From positions 5,715,991 through 5,779,990 of the forward strand of contig ML677374.1 in the NCBI GenBank assembly GCA_007922305.1: DNA of 64,000 nucleotides. The letters run 5' to 3'. The DNA is from Dermatemys mawii. Taxonomy: Eukaryota > Chordata > Testudines > Dermatemydidae. This document shows, one piece after another, positions 11,911 to 23,700 of this stretch. Every line of letters starts with the position of its first letter. Position 1 is the first letter of the stretch. The position numbers were made by a program, and so were the translations under genes. The notes under the pieces are model-generated. The model was given only the letters and a program-made list of their open reading frames with translations, searched no databases and was not told the DNA's origin.

Positions 11911-14377
11911 AACTCCTCCTCAGTCTTCTTGTTCACATGCATCACTTAAACAGACCCAGATTTACTTGAGTCCACCTGTACTGAACTGTTCTTTTTTGAG
12001 TCTTGCAACGGACATTCTCATGCTGCTAAACATACATTCCCTTACTCTCGTTTCATCTGGGCTCCCACCTCATAAGCCTCTTTTTAATTCAAATCAATTC
12101 TGAAGATCAAGTATCTTCACCAGTTGCCCAAATCTAAATTCCTTTCACTGTCTGGCTACTGCAACTCTGTCACCATGGCCCTGTTGATTGGACTATTGCG
12201 ATGTTCTTCCGTCAGCCTGGGGGGCTAACAAGCAGCCTTCTTAAAGGGTGGCAGAAATGCTACTGGATGAATGAAGTGACTGAAGATAGCTATGTAGGAA
12301 ACATGTAGCCCACCCCCTGTATCACATATGCAGCAGTTATCACATAGTACTCTTCACACAGGTATTTTATAATTATGCCAAGTCCTTTAAGAGAAAATAG
12401 GTTCTAATTAGTCAGTGAATAATGAAATAAAATGAGACAAAGCATTGTATGTAACAAAGCATAAATACCATAAATCAAATCTGTCAAAAAAATAGAGGTC
12501 TTTTACATTTGTCATCATTATGGATGGGTGGTATGTTCCAAGATGAACAGATGCATCGAATTAATCTAATAAAGATATAAACTTGCGGTGTCTCAATTTA
12601 ATTTTAATTAGATATAAAATGTTAGTGGAAGGAACTATGAAATTTTTCTCTCCAAGACCAGGCTTTATTATAAATGTAATGATGGATCAAATCCTATGTT
12701 AGTGTTTAAAATCCTATCTCTATTAACCTGCTTTGGTGCCCATGAGAACACAGTTAATTTAATATGGACAAAGACCTACCCATCACAAAGCCATAGTTTG
12801 TTTTCCCAATTCTATAACTTTATTTATTGTTAAACTGGGATTGCCCATTGTGCAAATGCTTTGATTTGAATGTTAAAAGGGAATGGCTTAATGCAGGCTA
12901 GAAGCAGTCCAAGGGAGGGACTGTGGCCCTATTTAGAGGGCCCATTTAAAATTGTGTGAGAATAAATGAACATAAGAGAGTTCAGTCTAAAATGCTACAT
13001 TTTTCCAACTGAGGGTCTGAAAGACTGGTATGTTGCATGAAAAGCAGCTAGCAAGCATATGCAAGAAGGTGTGAGTTAAAGTAGCCTTTACACAATTTAA
13101 CATATACTTTTTTATGATCAATCACTATTGTTATTTGTCTTGTGGTAGTGCCTTAGCTCCTTATGCATACATGTAACAGTGATGGTCCCTGCCACGAATC
13201 TAATTGCAAGACCAGAGATGGAAGATAGATACCACAAAGAAGAAATTAGATTCCTTGGCCCAAATTCAGGCCTGGTGTAATTTCATTAGCTTCAGTAGTT
13301 ACAAGCGGGATGCGTTTCGCCTTTTTAAACTAACTTCATTATGAGTAACTTGCATCACTTGCATATCATCTCTGAATTTCACTGGAGTGTTTGTTTTTAA
13401 AATCATCCGGCACACAGTATTATTAATAAATTAGCTATCTAATTGGCTTTTCATCTCTCCTTAGATCTATTTGATATGGTAAGGAGATTACTCAAGTATT
13501 GGGGTAAGAAGTCAGGTAACACTGTGGTAATGCTGCAAATCCCACCTTCTTCCACAGGCTATGTGTCCTATATGAACCACACGTGGGATGTACTGGACAC
13601 AGAAACCAGTTTTCTAAATTTTCTAGTTGGAAGTGACCCAGAGTATGTATGTTTCTAGGCCTACTACTTTCAAATGTAATCTTGTCTGAGTTGGATAGAT
13701 TAAAAAAAAGAAGAAAAATAGACTTTTTTCTTATTTTAGAAATGTCTATTCTATATCTTTAGAAAAAGGGAGTGAATTCTAAAACAAATATCTCCTCCTC
13801 ACCCCTAAAAATAGCAATCCGTAGGAAAATTTGTTTTTAATCATGAGCGTGGTAAGGAAGCCGTTTATTCTACCTCATGCAATTTAAATGCACCCCTTTA
13901 TAAGGGAACAGAAATTTGCTCCTACCATGTGAGGGCACCAGCATTCTTTGAACTGGATACCCTTCTTAAGATGGAAAAAGCACATCACAGTGACATTCAT
14001 TGTCAATGGATACAAGCCACAAAGTTTAGCTCAGTATCCAATTTTCCCTCTGAGTTTGGGGGTGTTTGAAGATGCTCGTCTAGTGCAGCTTATAGCGTTT
14101 CCTTCCCACCCCTGGCTTCCCCTTTTATTGAGCTATGAGCTCTCTACCTAGCAGAGAAGCTCTGATATTTGTCACAGGGTTGGGGGAGCCGAGGAAGTCA
14201 GTGGGGGGAATTCACAATGGGGGCCCATCCACTACCACCAGGTATGTCTGGCAGCCCCCTCCCCACTGCGGTCCCCTTCCCCTCAGAGTACCCCCTCCCC
14301 CATCCAGTGTCCCCTCCCTGCAGTGAGCCCACCCACTCGCGGCCACCGAGCCCCGCAATTGGCAGGCATCTACGCGC

Positions 14378-14385
14378 CACGTGAC
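14378..14385 (+). promoter_or_regulatory. E-box CACGTGAC, copy 1
   Basis: CACGTG followed by AC in the context GCCACGTGACACC. This matches the core bound by bHLH-ZIP factors (USF, MYC/MAX, MITF/TFEB family). It is one of three identical 8-mers in 155 bp of the USP32 promoter. Confidence 0.6.
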
Positions 14386-14490
14386 ACCGGTACTTCTAGC
14401 CCCGCCCCCCGGGGAGTCCCCTGCGTGGCTTCAGCGCGCCGTGTCCGTTAGGGGCAGGCTCCCCGCGGCTGAATCACAACACTCCCCCGG

Positions 14491-14498
14491 CACGTGAC
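14491..14498 (+). promoter_or_regulatory. E-box CACGTGAC, copy 2
   Basis: Context GGCACGTGACCCGG, close to the GTCACGTGAC form of lysosomal-gene (CLEAR-type) elements. It lies 113 bp downstream of copy 1. Confidence 0.6.
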
Positions 14499-14526
14499 CC
14501 GGGGAGCGGGGCGGGAGGCGGTGCCC

Positions 14527-14534
14527 CACGTGAC
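14527..14534 (+). promoter_or_regulatory. E-box CACGTGAC, copy 3
   Basis: Context CCCCACGTGACTCGG, 36 bp downstream of copy 2 and 130 bp before the start codon. Whether it lies upstream or downstream of transcription initiation cannot be told. Confidence 0.6.
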
Positions 14535-14539
14535 TCGGC

Positions 14540-14599
14540 ATGGAGGCGGTGGCGGAGACGGCCAGCGGCCCCCTCCTCCTCTTGCTCGGGAGTCGCTAG
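14540..14599 (+). promoter_or_regulatory. Upstream ORF of 19 codons in the probable USP32 5' UTR
   Basis: ATG at 14540-14542 in the context GGCATGG opens a 19-codon frame (starting MEAVAETASG) closed by TAG at 14597-14599, 57 nt before the USP32 start. It can only act if transcription starts upstream of 14540, which is plausible for this island but not shown. Confidence 0.4.
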
Positions 14600-14640
14600 C
14601 GGCGCATCCCGGGCTCCGAGCCGGCCGGCCGGCGGAGGCC

Positions 14641-14649
14641 ATGGACTGA
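14641..14649 (+). promoter_or_regulatory. Minimal upstream ORF Met-Asp-stop
   Basis: ATGGACTGA sits in an excellent Kozak context (GAGGCCATGG), and its stop lies 7 nt before the USP32 ATG. Ribosomes scanning any 5' UTR that begins upstream must pass it, so it could lower or tune USP32 initiation by leaky scanning or reinitiation. Confidence 0.6.
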
Positions 14650-14656
14650 GCGCACC

Positions 14657-14714
14657 ATGGGCGCTAAGGAGTCCCGCATCGGCTTCCTCAGCTACGACGA
14701 GGCCCTGCGGAGGG
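14657..14714 (+). CDS. USP32: USP32 exon 1, coding part
   Basis: Starts at the ATG in CACCATGGGC and encodes 19 codons plus one base (G). The donor is GTGAGT at 14715-14720. The leftover G joins TT of exon 2 to give Val20. An upstream in-frame start is not available because the nearest upstream ATG (14641) opens only a two-codon frame. The frame stays open into intron 1 as far as 15082 but the sequence there is a G-rich minisatellite, so that extension is not taken as coding. Confidence 0.95.
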
Positions 14715-17700
14715 GTGAGTGGGAGTGGGGGGGGGCGCTGGGAGGGGTCGCGGAGGGATGGGGGGGCAGGGCAGGCTGTGGGCGGAGGGGCGGAGCGTTG
14801 GGGTGGGGGGAGAGGACGGATGTAGAAGATACCCTGGAGGCTGTCACGGGAGGGGGGTGTAAACACCCGGGGAGGGGCTGTCATGCAGGGGAGGAATGGG
14901 GTGTAAACATCCGGGGGGGCTGTCATGGAGGGGAGGGGTGGGGGATAACCAGTGTAGGGGNNNNNNNNNNGGGGGGCTGTCATGGAGGGGAGGGGTGGGG
15001 GATAACCAGTGTAGGGGGGCTGTCAGGGGCGGGAAGGGTGTGTAAACAACTATGTGACTTGTGGGGTGTGGAGGGAGGTTGATCACCGGTTGAAGGGAGG
15101 GACAGATGTAAACACCTCTCAGGAGCTGTTAGTGTGTGTCAGGGGTAAGTGGCCCCAAGTGCCTGGGTATTCCTGACACCAGCTTTATAGACATCAGATA
15201 CGGCGGCTCTTGTACCACGGCTGCTGCTTATTCTTTTTACAAAGAGCGGAGCGGCAGCTGTTGTAAGACCCTCCTGGTGTATCCTGGTTCCTGCGTCTTT
15301 CTGCACTTACTTGTCAGTTTTAGCAGAAACATACAGTGGTCTTTGCCTCCCCTTTTACTCTTCTGTGCAGGTTATGCTGGCTTAGATCATGCACAGGTTA
15401 GCTGTGTTTTGAGGTGTAAAGGGTCTAGACAACTGCTGATGCTGCAAGGCCACTATTCTCTTACAGCAGCCAGCACCTCCTTAGCTTGTCACTTCTTACT
15501 CCCCCCATCTACGGTATAAAATGTTATTAGGAAATTCTGCATTCTTATGTGATAGGAGCTGCCTTGTTTTTCCGTTCATGGCACTGCCTGTCACTTTATA
15601 GTTTTCACGTATATATTAACCGCACATGTATATTAGCACCATTACTTGCTGCTGTCCAGGACTGAGAGTGCAATTTTCACATACATCTCTCCTGCTTCCC
15701 ACATTTACTTGCTGTTGTCCAAGGTGGGGAATGCACACACCCTTATTTAGATTGGCGGGTAGAAGTGGCTTATATGCTTATGATATTTATTGTTTTCATA
15801 GTCTTTTTTGGATTCCTTCTGGAGAGTAGTAAGACAGAATAGAGAAGTGAAAGGATACTTGTTAAATGAGGAATAGTGACAGGGTTCTAAAACAATGAAC
15901 CAGCTACTCCCTATCATCTGCCTTTCTAGAGATTTGATTTCTAAGCCCAAGGACAAAGAGGGAGAAAAATATTCAGTGCTAAATGCACTGCATTTACAGT
16001 CATTTTTATATTACTTGTTATTGAGGGACTGTAGGCCTCTCTCGGTGATGTAATATAAATAGGACATAGACGGTTCTAGGCAGTGCACCTGTTTGATATA
16101 CACAAGATTGATGAAATTCACAGCCTTAGTCTAGTGTCAGAAACATATGGCTGCTTAGTTTTTTCCTTGTCGTAACTCAGAGTAATATATAGTGATTGGT
16201 CCTGGAGTGTCTGAAAAATTGTGGGTTGATTGAAGGGGTACCTTAGATGGATATGAAATATACATATATTTATTGTGACAAGCATTTGTAAAGCTTTGGG
16301 GATTGGATTTACTTAAGGAAGCTATCTCAGATGGGTAAAGAGACATAAAACTGAGCAATATACCCTAAATGCTATGAAATAGGAAAAAGGAGTGAATGTA
16401 TGAGCTGGCTTTCAGTTCGGATTTCAATTTTCAGGTTTTTTGAAATCTATTTAACTCCTGGTGAGAATATATAAGTCCTTTTATAACTTCTAGTATTTAA
16501 ATGTGGCGGGAGAGGGAAAAGGATCATAAATGTAACCTGCTTAGATTCTGGAACAGACCGAATATGCAATGTAACAGGAGGTGTTTGATTTTAGTAGTTT
16601 GGTGGAAATCAAATTCCCTTGGTCAAGTTTGTGTGGAAACTTTTTACATATTTATAAAACATGTAATAATCATAATTTGAGTTCTTAACCTTTAAAATTA
16701 GATTGTGCAGTACCTTCAAAGACAGTCAATTTAAAAGTAAGTTTGTGAACACAAGATTTCCTATTGTAAATTAAACTTTCTATATTAACTTTTTAATGTC
16801 AAACTTAATGATGTGCACGCTGTTTATGGTGAACTGAATATAATCTTTCTCCTTAATTTTCCTCCATAGTGAGTTTTGAACGCAGTAATTCTTTTGGAGA
16901 ATAGAAAGGGTGATCTAGTATCTTTTGTTATAAATTAATGTTGTTTTGCCAAACAAACTATTTTGTTTGTTTAACCAGTGAATTATTGTATGGGCAAAAC
17001 AGTCTAGTTATCAAAACATTATTTGTTGAGGCTATCCTCCTCTAGATATTGCATACCATATAGTGCCATTTCTGTAGATACTGAACAGCAAGCAGCAATA
17101 ATAAATTATAAGTACATAGACCTAAAAATAAAAGTCTGCTGAAGTTTATTTTTGTGTGTGGTTATATGCAACTTTACAAAATTTTATTCAGCTATTGAAC
17201 AGTGATAAAGTATGTTTTCTTTTAAGTCACCTGCCATTTAGATTATACATCTCTTTCAACAGTCCATTGCTCCACATAAAATTTACTGTGATTAAATAGT
17301 TTGCAAAAGCAGTAATTGCTCACAATGCTGTTAAAGTACTTTGTAGAAACAGTACTTGCAGTTTAAATTGCTAAAATGTGCCCAGTACTGTTTCTTCAGA
17401 GGAAAACACAGTGCATGCATTTGGTTCTGTGAGACTGGCAAAATGAGGCTTATTTCAAAATAAGAAAATTGTGAATGGCAGGAGTTTCATTCCTTCTAGT
17501 ACCTTGTTAAATATTGAGCAGGAAAAGGGAAAAGTCTGTTTCTGAGGCTAGGTATTTGGTATTTAAAACTTTGATTTTTTTTCTTCTCCTAAGAATACAA
17601 TTAAGGGCAGTCTGCCTAATGGCTTCTCAGCCGCATAATTGCCAGAATGTGAAGCTGAGGTGTGTTTGCGCCTGGAGTCAAAGTGCTACCTGTGAATTAA

Positions 17701-20700
17701 TCTGTGGCTTAAAGAATAAATCAATGTTGGGCAACCCGTGGCCTGTGGACTGCACGCGTCCCATCAGGGTTATCTGTCCACAGGCACGGCCGCCTGCAAC
17801 TCGCGGCCAATGGGAGCTGAGGAAGTGGCACGGACGATCAATGTAAATCTGCCAGGAGATTACCCTGTTGAGCTGCAGGTTGCTCACCATTGATATATAT
17901 CACTAGCTTAAATATTTTTTGACTGTCTCCTGTTTTTACTAATACTGTTAAACTGTAATAATCCTTATTTATAATCCAACCGCGTTCAGAGGACCTGTTG
18001 TGCAAGGCGCAAACCAATAAGCCTTGATCCGCTCTGGTTTCTGTATGGGTGGACTCTTTTGCCCACATAGTGTTCCTTTGAAGTCAATAGGGTTCTTTAG
18101 AAGTATTGTTTGTGTGAAGTTCATTGCAGGATCTAGGTCAAGTGAGATGGTCCTGCTAATATAAGGAACGCTATATTCCAATCTGTGTATGAGGCTCTCT
18201 GTTATTCTGTCAAGGAAGTGGTTTTGACAGTAGCATAAACTATGATCAGAAGGTTTGATTTATCATTGATCATATCAAGGACTAGTGTTTTCCCCCAGAG
18301 CTCTCATAGGTGATGGGTCCATCATGCGTTCATGCTTGCCTCTTACACATTTCCTCCCTGGAGTCTCCCAAACTTTAAATTGGTTCTGATTAAAATCCAG
18401 ATGAGAAATGAAGGTTTTGTCCTTTACTCATCCAAAGGTTTTCCACTTTTGAACAAACAGGCTGAGTGATTATTTTAAGATTTCTCTTATGCTGCTAAAA
18501 TCTTGGGAGGTCACAGGGGACCCCTGAGAATTGGACAAAATATGAAACTGCATGCTAAATCCATGACTATTTACAGCTTCTGTGCATTCTGTACAGCTGT
18601 ATACATTTCCAGAGCTGCCTAGTAGAACCTTATCTTTTGTTTTCTGTGTGATAAAAAGAAAGGTCTCCTAGCGTAGGTTCAAGAGTAGAAAAGAAATCTT
18701 TGGAATTTGAGTTCTAAATAACATACTTAAATGCAAGTTTATATCTTTTTTTTTAAAAAAAATAAGTTAATTGTTGTTTCACTATACTGTTGCTGTAGTT
18801 CTTTAAATACTTATTTTTTCTTTAGAGTAAATGTCATCTAAATGATTTCAAATACCATGAAAGAAAAGGTGGGTGAGGTAATACCTTTCATTGGGCCAGT
18901 TTTTGTTAGTGAGAAACAGAAGCTATCGAGCTTACACAGAGCGCTTCAGGTTTGGGTCTAAGTAGTTGCAGTACTGAAGAACTACAAAAAACATCCTTTA
19001 CATTTAATTTTCATATGAAAAGGTAATGTACATAATGAAACAATGAAGCCCGTCTACCCATTAATGAAGGGTTCTGCCTAAGATTTTGAAAGGGTCTAAT
19101 TCGCAAAACATTTAAAACGGTGTTATTTCTAGCAACCAGTGATAGTCTAAAAATATCCAACTCAAATAGTGGCAAAATGCACATTACCTTTTTGTGTTTC
19201 ATTCAGCAACATCTTGCTTTGTTAGTTGGACTATTTTTTTCTTAAGCTTTCGTCTTTTTTAGTTGCATAACATACATCATTTAAATAATCCTGTTCTTTT
19301 TATTTTATGACTCTTAACATCTCTATGATACAGAGAGGCTAGTTAGGAGCCCCTTTTTACCATTCCCATGCTCATGTGTAGAAGTGTCTCATACCAAGTG
19401 GTTCATGCAGGGACAAAGAAGACAAACCTCTGTCTTGCAGTAATGTTTGTAGCTGTGCTGACTTGTGGGCTTCCCAGTTAAGAAGACTGAATTGTGAACC
19501 AGTGATGGCAGTGGTTTGAGTTGCTCTGACAAGGATGATGTGGTTTGCTGGGTTGAAAAGGAGACCAATGGGATAGTCACTTGCCCAACTGAAAGGCCAA
19601 ACTGAGGTTTCCCCAATCTCAGATCTTGCCAGCTATTTTAATCCTAATCTGGGTGTAGGATCTTCAAGGATTATTAGCAACAATTTTGCTTTACCTCAAA
19701 ACATGATTCCATTTTTCCATCTGATCAATAATCTCTGGTCAGTTTTGAGTTATGTATTACCGTGAAAAGTTTTGTAATTTATCTTAAAGAATAAGGAACG
19801 AAGTCACACATCTGAGGAGAATTTGCTTCTAGTTATGAATTTGCTAGAAAAGAAATAACAAAATAATACCTTAAAAGTTACATCATAACATTTAGTTTGA
19901 AAATAATTGTTCACAACTGGAAAACCATCGCTTTCCTTTTATGCCCAAGTCCTTTGAAACGGTTTCATCCACCCTTTAGGTAATGTTAGGCTTCTTGTTT
20001 AAAAATGATGGAACATTTGGATAAAAGAAAAACCTTAGTTGACCTCCAAAGTGAATCCTTATGCTGTGCAAGATCCAAGCTTTTTTTAATGATGAGTTTA
20101 AGAAGTATATCTGACTTTGAGGTCATTATTGCTCTTAAGCGGTGGAAAACAGAAAAAAGTGGGAAAAACGAATAGAAAGATATTTCAGGAATAAAGTGCT
20201 CAAGTAGTGATGATGCTGTAATTTTGTATGGTGCTTTACAGAGGTTGAAAAGAGCCCACAACCTGAAGATTTGCAATCTAAATCAGACGTTCATTTTCTA
20301 TGTTAGTGACAGATGCAGGGAAGGATAAGGAAAGAAGAGGGGAGGATTCAAACAAATAAAAATCTGGTCAGTACCGGAGAGAATTCCACTCTGGTTAAAA
20401 ATGTATTCTTGAGCCATTAAAAACTGAATACAGACTCAGAAGAACTTGAGTTGTTCCTCACACCAAGAGTTTCACTTTACTCTTATTGTATGGGGTGTTC
20501 TAATAGTTAGTTGGTGGCCTTTAAAATATTTATTATGCATTGTAGATGAACACCCAGCATTTCCTGTTTTTCTTTTTTTTTTTTTTCTGGATTATTGATC
20601 TACTAAGGTACATTGGTATCTGAATTGTAAATGAGTTTCAATAGTAGTCATGACTGGATAGCTGAACTGGTAGATCTTTTAGCCCCAGCGCTGTTTAGGC

Positions 20701-23700
20701 TTTGTTCAGATTAAGGCTACTTTGGCAATGTCCCATGAACCTTTGGGCAATACTGAATTCAGTGCTATAGAAATAATTTAACAGCCATTGAAAGGCCTGA
20801 TATAGTTGAATCTGTGGAAATTGCCAGGAACGAGCATGGTTATTATGTTAATTTTAGAAATACCAAGGATTGTGAAGTACCAAAACACTGGCTAAGCTAA
20901 CTTGGAAAAATAAGCAAAAAATGTTATTGGACTGAAGAGAGAATTTGAATATGTAGCAGTGGAATGAAAATGCAGGGCTAATCATGTAAAACGAGTTGAT
21001 TCTATAAATAAGATTTTGTTATGGCACCATCAGCATGCATCTGTGTTTTAAATTGTATCAGCACTTTCTCTGATAATTCCTACTTCTAGTAGTTTGTATG
21101 TCAGGAGTGTGTTTGAATAAAAACTTATTCCAGAATGAAAATTGACCAAGTGTTATCAGGAGAGAGTGAGAACCTTTATCAAATGTTAAGGGAAAAATGT
21201 GGTATGACTACTTAATTTCCGAGCGTGACTTTTTTTAAAAAACTAAAATTTGTGGATTTGGGTGCATTTTTTCAGTCTGTATAAATGAAGTAGGATGGTT
21301 TTAGGGGGAAAAAATAATTGCCATGCTGTTGGTGCATTATATGAGTCACCATACCCTACTTGATGAGTTTGTTTCTAATGTGTTTTATAGTAATTTGTAT
21401 GAAGAATGGTAGATGATAGGGAGGGAAATTGTATAACAGGGGCTAATTGCTTTTGGTATTTCATGGTAACTTCCTGCAGACTGTCACAAAGGATCTTGAT
21501 CTTTCTTTTTCTTATAGAGAGAATGGTAATTAATGGTCTGGCTACTAAATAACCCCTCTCCTATATGGTTTAAGATGCCGATCCTATATGTTGTTCTGGG
21601 TAAAGTGTTATTTCCCTAATTCTCTTATGTTTCAGGATTGGTCATATTATGGAACTTAATCTATTGATAAAATTCTTTAATATGTACTGTTTAAAAAGAC
21701 AGTGGTGGTAAAAATGGAAGCCATGCCATTCAGAGGTAGGGGACACCTCTAAAGCTCCCCAAATCACCATTTTTCTGTTTTAGTGTAATTTGTCAACTTT
21801 ACTGTAAAATCTTCCTAGTCTTTTTTGATTCAGACGCTTAGTGACTCGAATCACTTTTGTTATATTAATATCAGACACTTGGAAGAAAACAGATGTTCTT
21901 TCTGACTTGTATTAAGGATTCAAGGCAAGAAATTTTTTGTCCTCATTCGTGACATTAATAGATGACATTTTCCTGAAAGATATGAAGTTTTTCCTCTAGG
22001 TATGAGAAATTTCTATTTAGCCAATTGGAACAATTTACCAGGAGTCAAGGTGGGTTCTCCATCACTGACAATTTTTAAATCAAGACTGCATGTTTTTCTG
22101 AAAGACATGCTTTAGCAATTATTTGGGGGAGTACTATGGCCAGTGTTATACAGGAGTTCAGACTTGATGATCACAATGGTCCCTTCTGGCCTTGGAATCT
22201 ATGTATCAATCAGTGTTCTCTACCAATTTTTCTTGCATGTGAAGTGACATGCTGACTAAATGCAAAAGTAATTCTTTTTGAGCGCAGTCTCTTCACTTCA
22301 CATTCTTATATGCTCTCTTGATTACTTATTAATTCTCGTATTCTCGTCCACCTAAACTCAGGCCAGCTAACCTCATTCACTCTTTTCCCAGTCACTTTCC
22401 TGTTCATTCATATGCCTTCCCCTCACTCACTCTTTCCATCAGTCATTCATGTGCTCTCTTCACTATCTCTCCCACATTATTTTCCTCTTCCTATGTTTCC
22501 TGGTTTCTCCCTTCACGCTCCTCTTTTTTTTTCTTGATCTTTCTGATCCAATCTCTCCCTCTCATTCTATTTTCTCCCTCTCTCATCTGCCTCCTTATCT
22601 GCAGACTACCATGTGCAGGCTCTCTCATTGTGTGCTTTTCTCCTCCCCAGGCCTTTCAAAGTCCCATCAAGCGCTCCAGAGGTATTTTGTCCTCCCTTTC
22701 TTTCTTGAGAAGGCAGCAGTGATGTCAGGGCCACTCTGTTCCATCGCTTACTGAAAAGTTAGTAGTACTCAATACATCTGGGTTACTGTGCCATCCTCCT
22801 CTTAAAGAAGGTGTTGGCATTCGATTGCTCTGTTCCCAGGCTTGGTCTCTTATCTTGGGTGACTGTCTTCCTTCTTTCTTAGGTCTTTTGGATGGGGCCA
22901 GGAGCTGCACTTCTCTGGCTTAAACCACACTAGGATCTGTGTGTGTTGTGTGGATCAGCACTGGGGTCTTAAAAATAGTGTACGTGTAATCGTGATTGTT
23001 TTTAGCTATATTTGCTAATAAAAAGGTACCTTTTGAAGTTAATCTTGGGTGATAGTCACATTTTGCTGTATTCCACAATGGTTGTTTAAAATATTACAGC
23101 TCTCAAATGTGAACACTCATGACAGGAAGTACAACAGCAGAAGTAGATTTTAGGAATAGTAATTTATCTGTTTTTATCTTGTCCAGTTCAACTCTTGCTT
23201 TTTTTAAATCAGAGGCCATTTGCAGAATTTCACTACCTGAAATGGTTTTATAATATTTGTAATTTAATTTCCACAACCTTACCCTGAAGCTGTCTAATAG
23301 AGTTACAAACCTTGCAAATTTGGTTTTGGGCATCATAACTTTTAATGCAACAAGCTTGAGTTATGAAATCTGTCTTCAGTGTAAAATGGATATTCTTTCA
23401 GCATTTCCATTTGAGATTGTCTTCATGTTATTATAGAGGGGTGTTTGTGAAGCAAGGCTGAAGGCAGAAAGAAATCCTAAATTTTCCATCAGTGTTAGGT
23501 GTGTTGTAAAATGGTTGTGCACTGTCTTCACTAGCGCATCCTTCTTACAAGTAAATTACATGCACTTTCTCCTCACTTTCAAAAAATACAGAGAATTTAG
23601 TTCACTCTGAATTGGACTCTATGCCTTAATTCTGCTCATTCTTGTTTTTTATCTCTCTAATGCTTCTAATCACCATTGTATCTAGTCACATATTAAGTGT

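Larger units (their letters stand above)
2245..14229. other. Upstream flank of USP32, repeats only
   Basis: About 12 kb of AT-rich sequence. Short relics listed separately lie within it. I see no exon, RNA gene or promoter that I can support. Two open frames on + between about 13948 and 14384 abut the CpG island but have no recognisable protein content. A purine-rich stretch occurs at about 2560-2900. Confidence 0.7.
14230..14656 (+). promoter_or_regulatory. USP32: USP32 CpG-island promoter and 5' UTR region
   Basis: The base composition changes abruptly from AT-rich flank to strongly GC- and CpG-rich sequence from about 14230, and this continues through exon 1 into intron 1 (about 14790). 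It contains GC boxes (for example GCCCCGCCCCCC near 14399-14410 and GGGGCGGG near 14508-14515) and three CACGTGAC E-boxes, with no clear TATA box. This is the usual architecture of a housekeeping promoter with dispersed initiation. The exact transcription start cannot be placed from sequence alone. Confidence 0.8.

Noticed and set aside
13948..14384. Open frames just upstream of the CpG island
   Set aside because: No domain, splice context or similarity that I recognise; overlapping frames on both strands near a GC-rich boundary are expected by composition.
14474..14983. 169-codon proline-rich minus-strand frame and other minus frames over USP32 exon 1
   Set aside because: It runs through the assembly gap and minisatellite, and mirrors the G-rich + strand. 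It is a shadow of promoter and repeat composition. A divergent gene sharing the promoter is not supported.
14715..15082. Extension of USP32 exon 1 frame into intron 1
   Set aside because: A consensus GTGAGT donor follows residue 19 and exon 2 joins in phase; the extension is minisatellite.
15136..15519. 127-codon + frame in intron 1
   Set aside because: Low-complexity Ser/Leu-rich translation without a domain; no splice or promoter context.
23103..23336. 77-codon minus frame (DLKKARVELDKIKTDKLLF)
   Set aside because: Looks vaguely helical, but I recognise no family, there is no neighbouring supporting exon, and length is compatible with chance.
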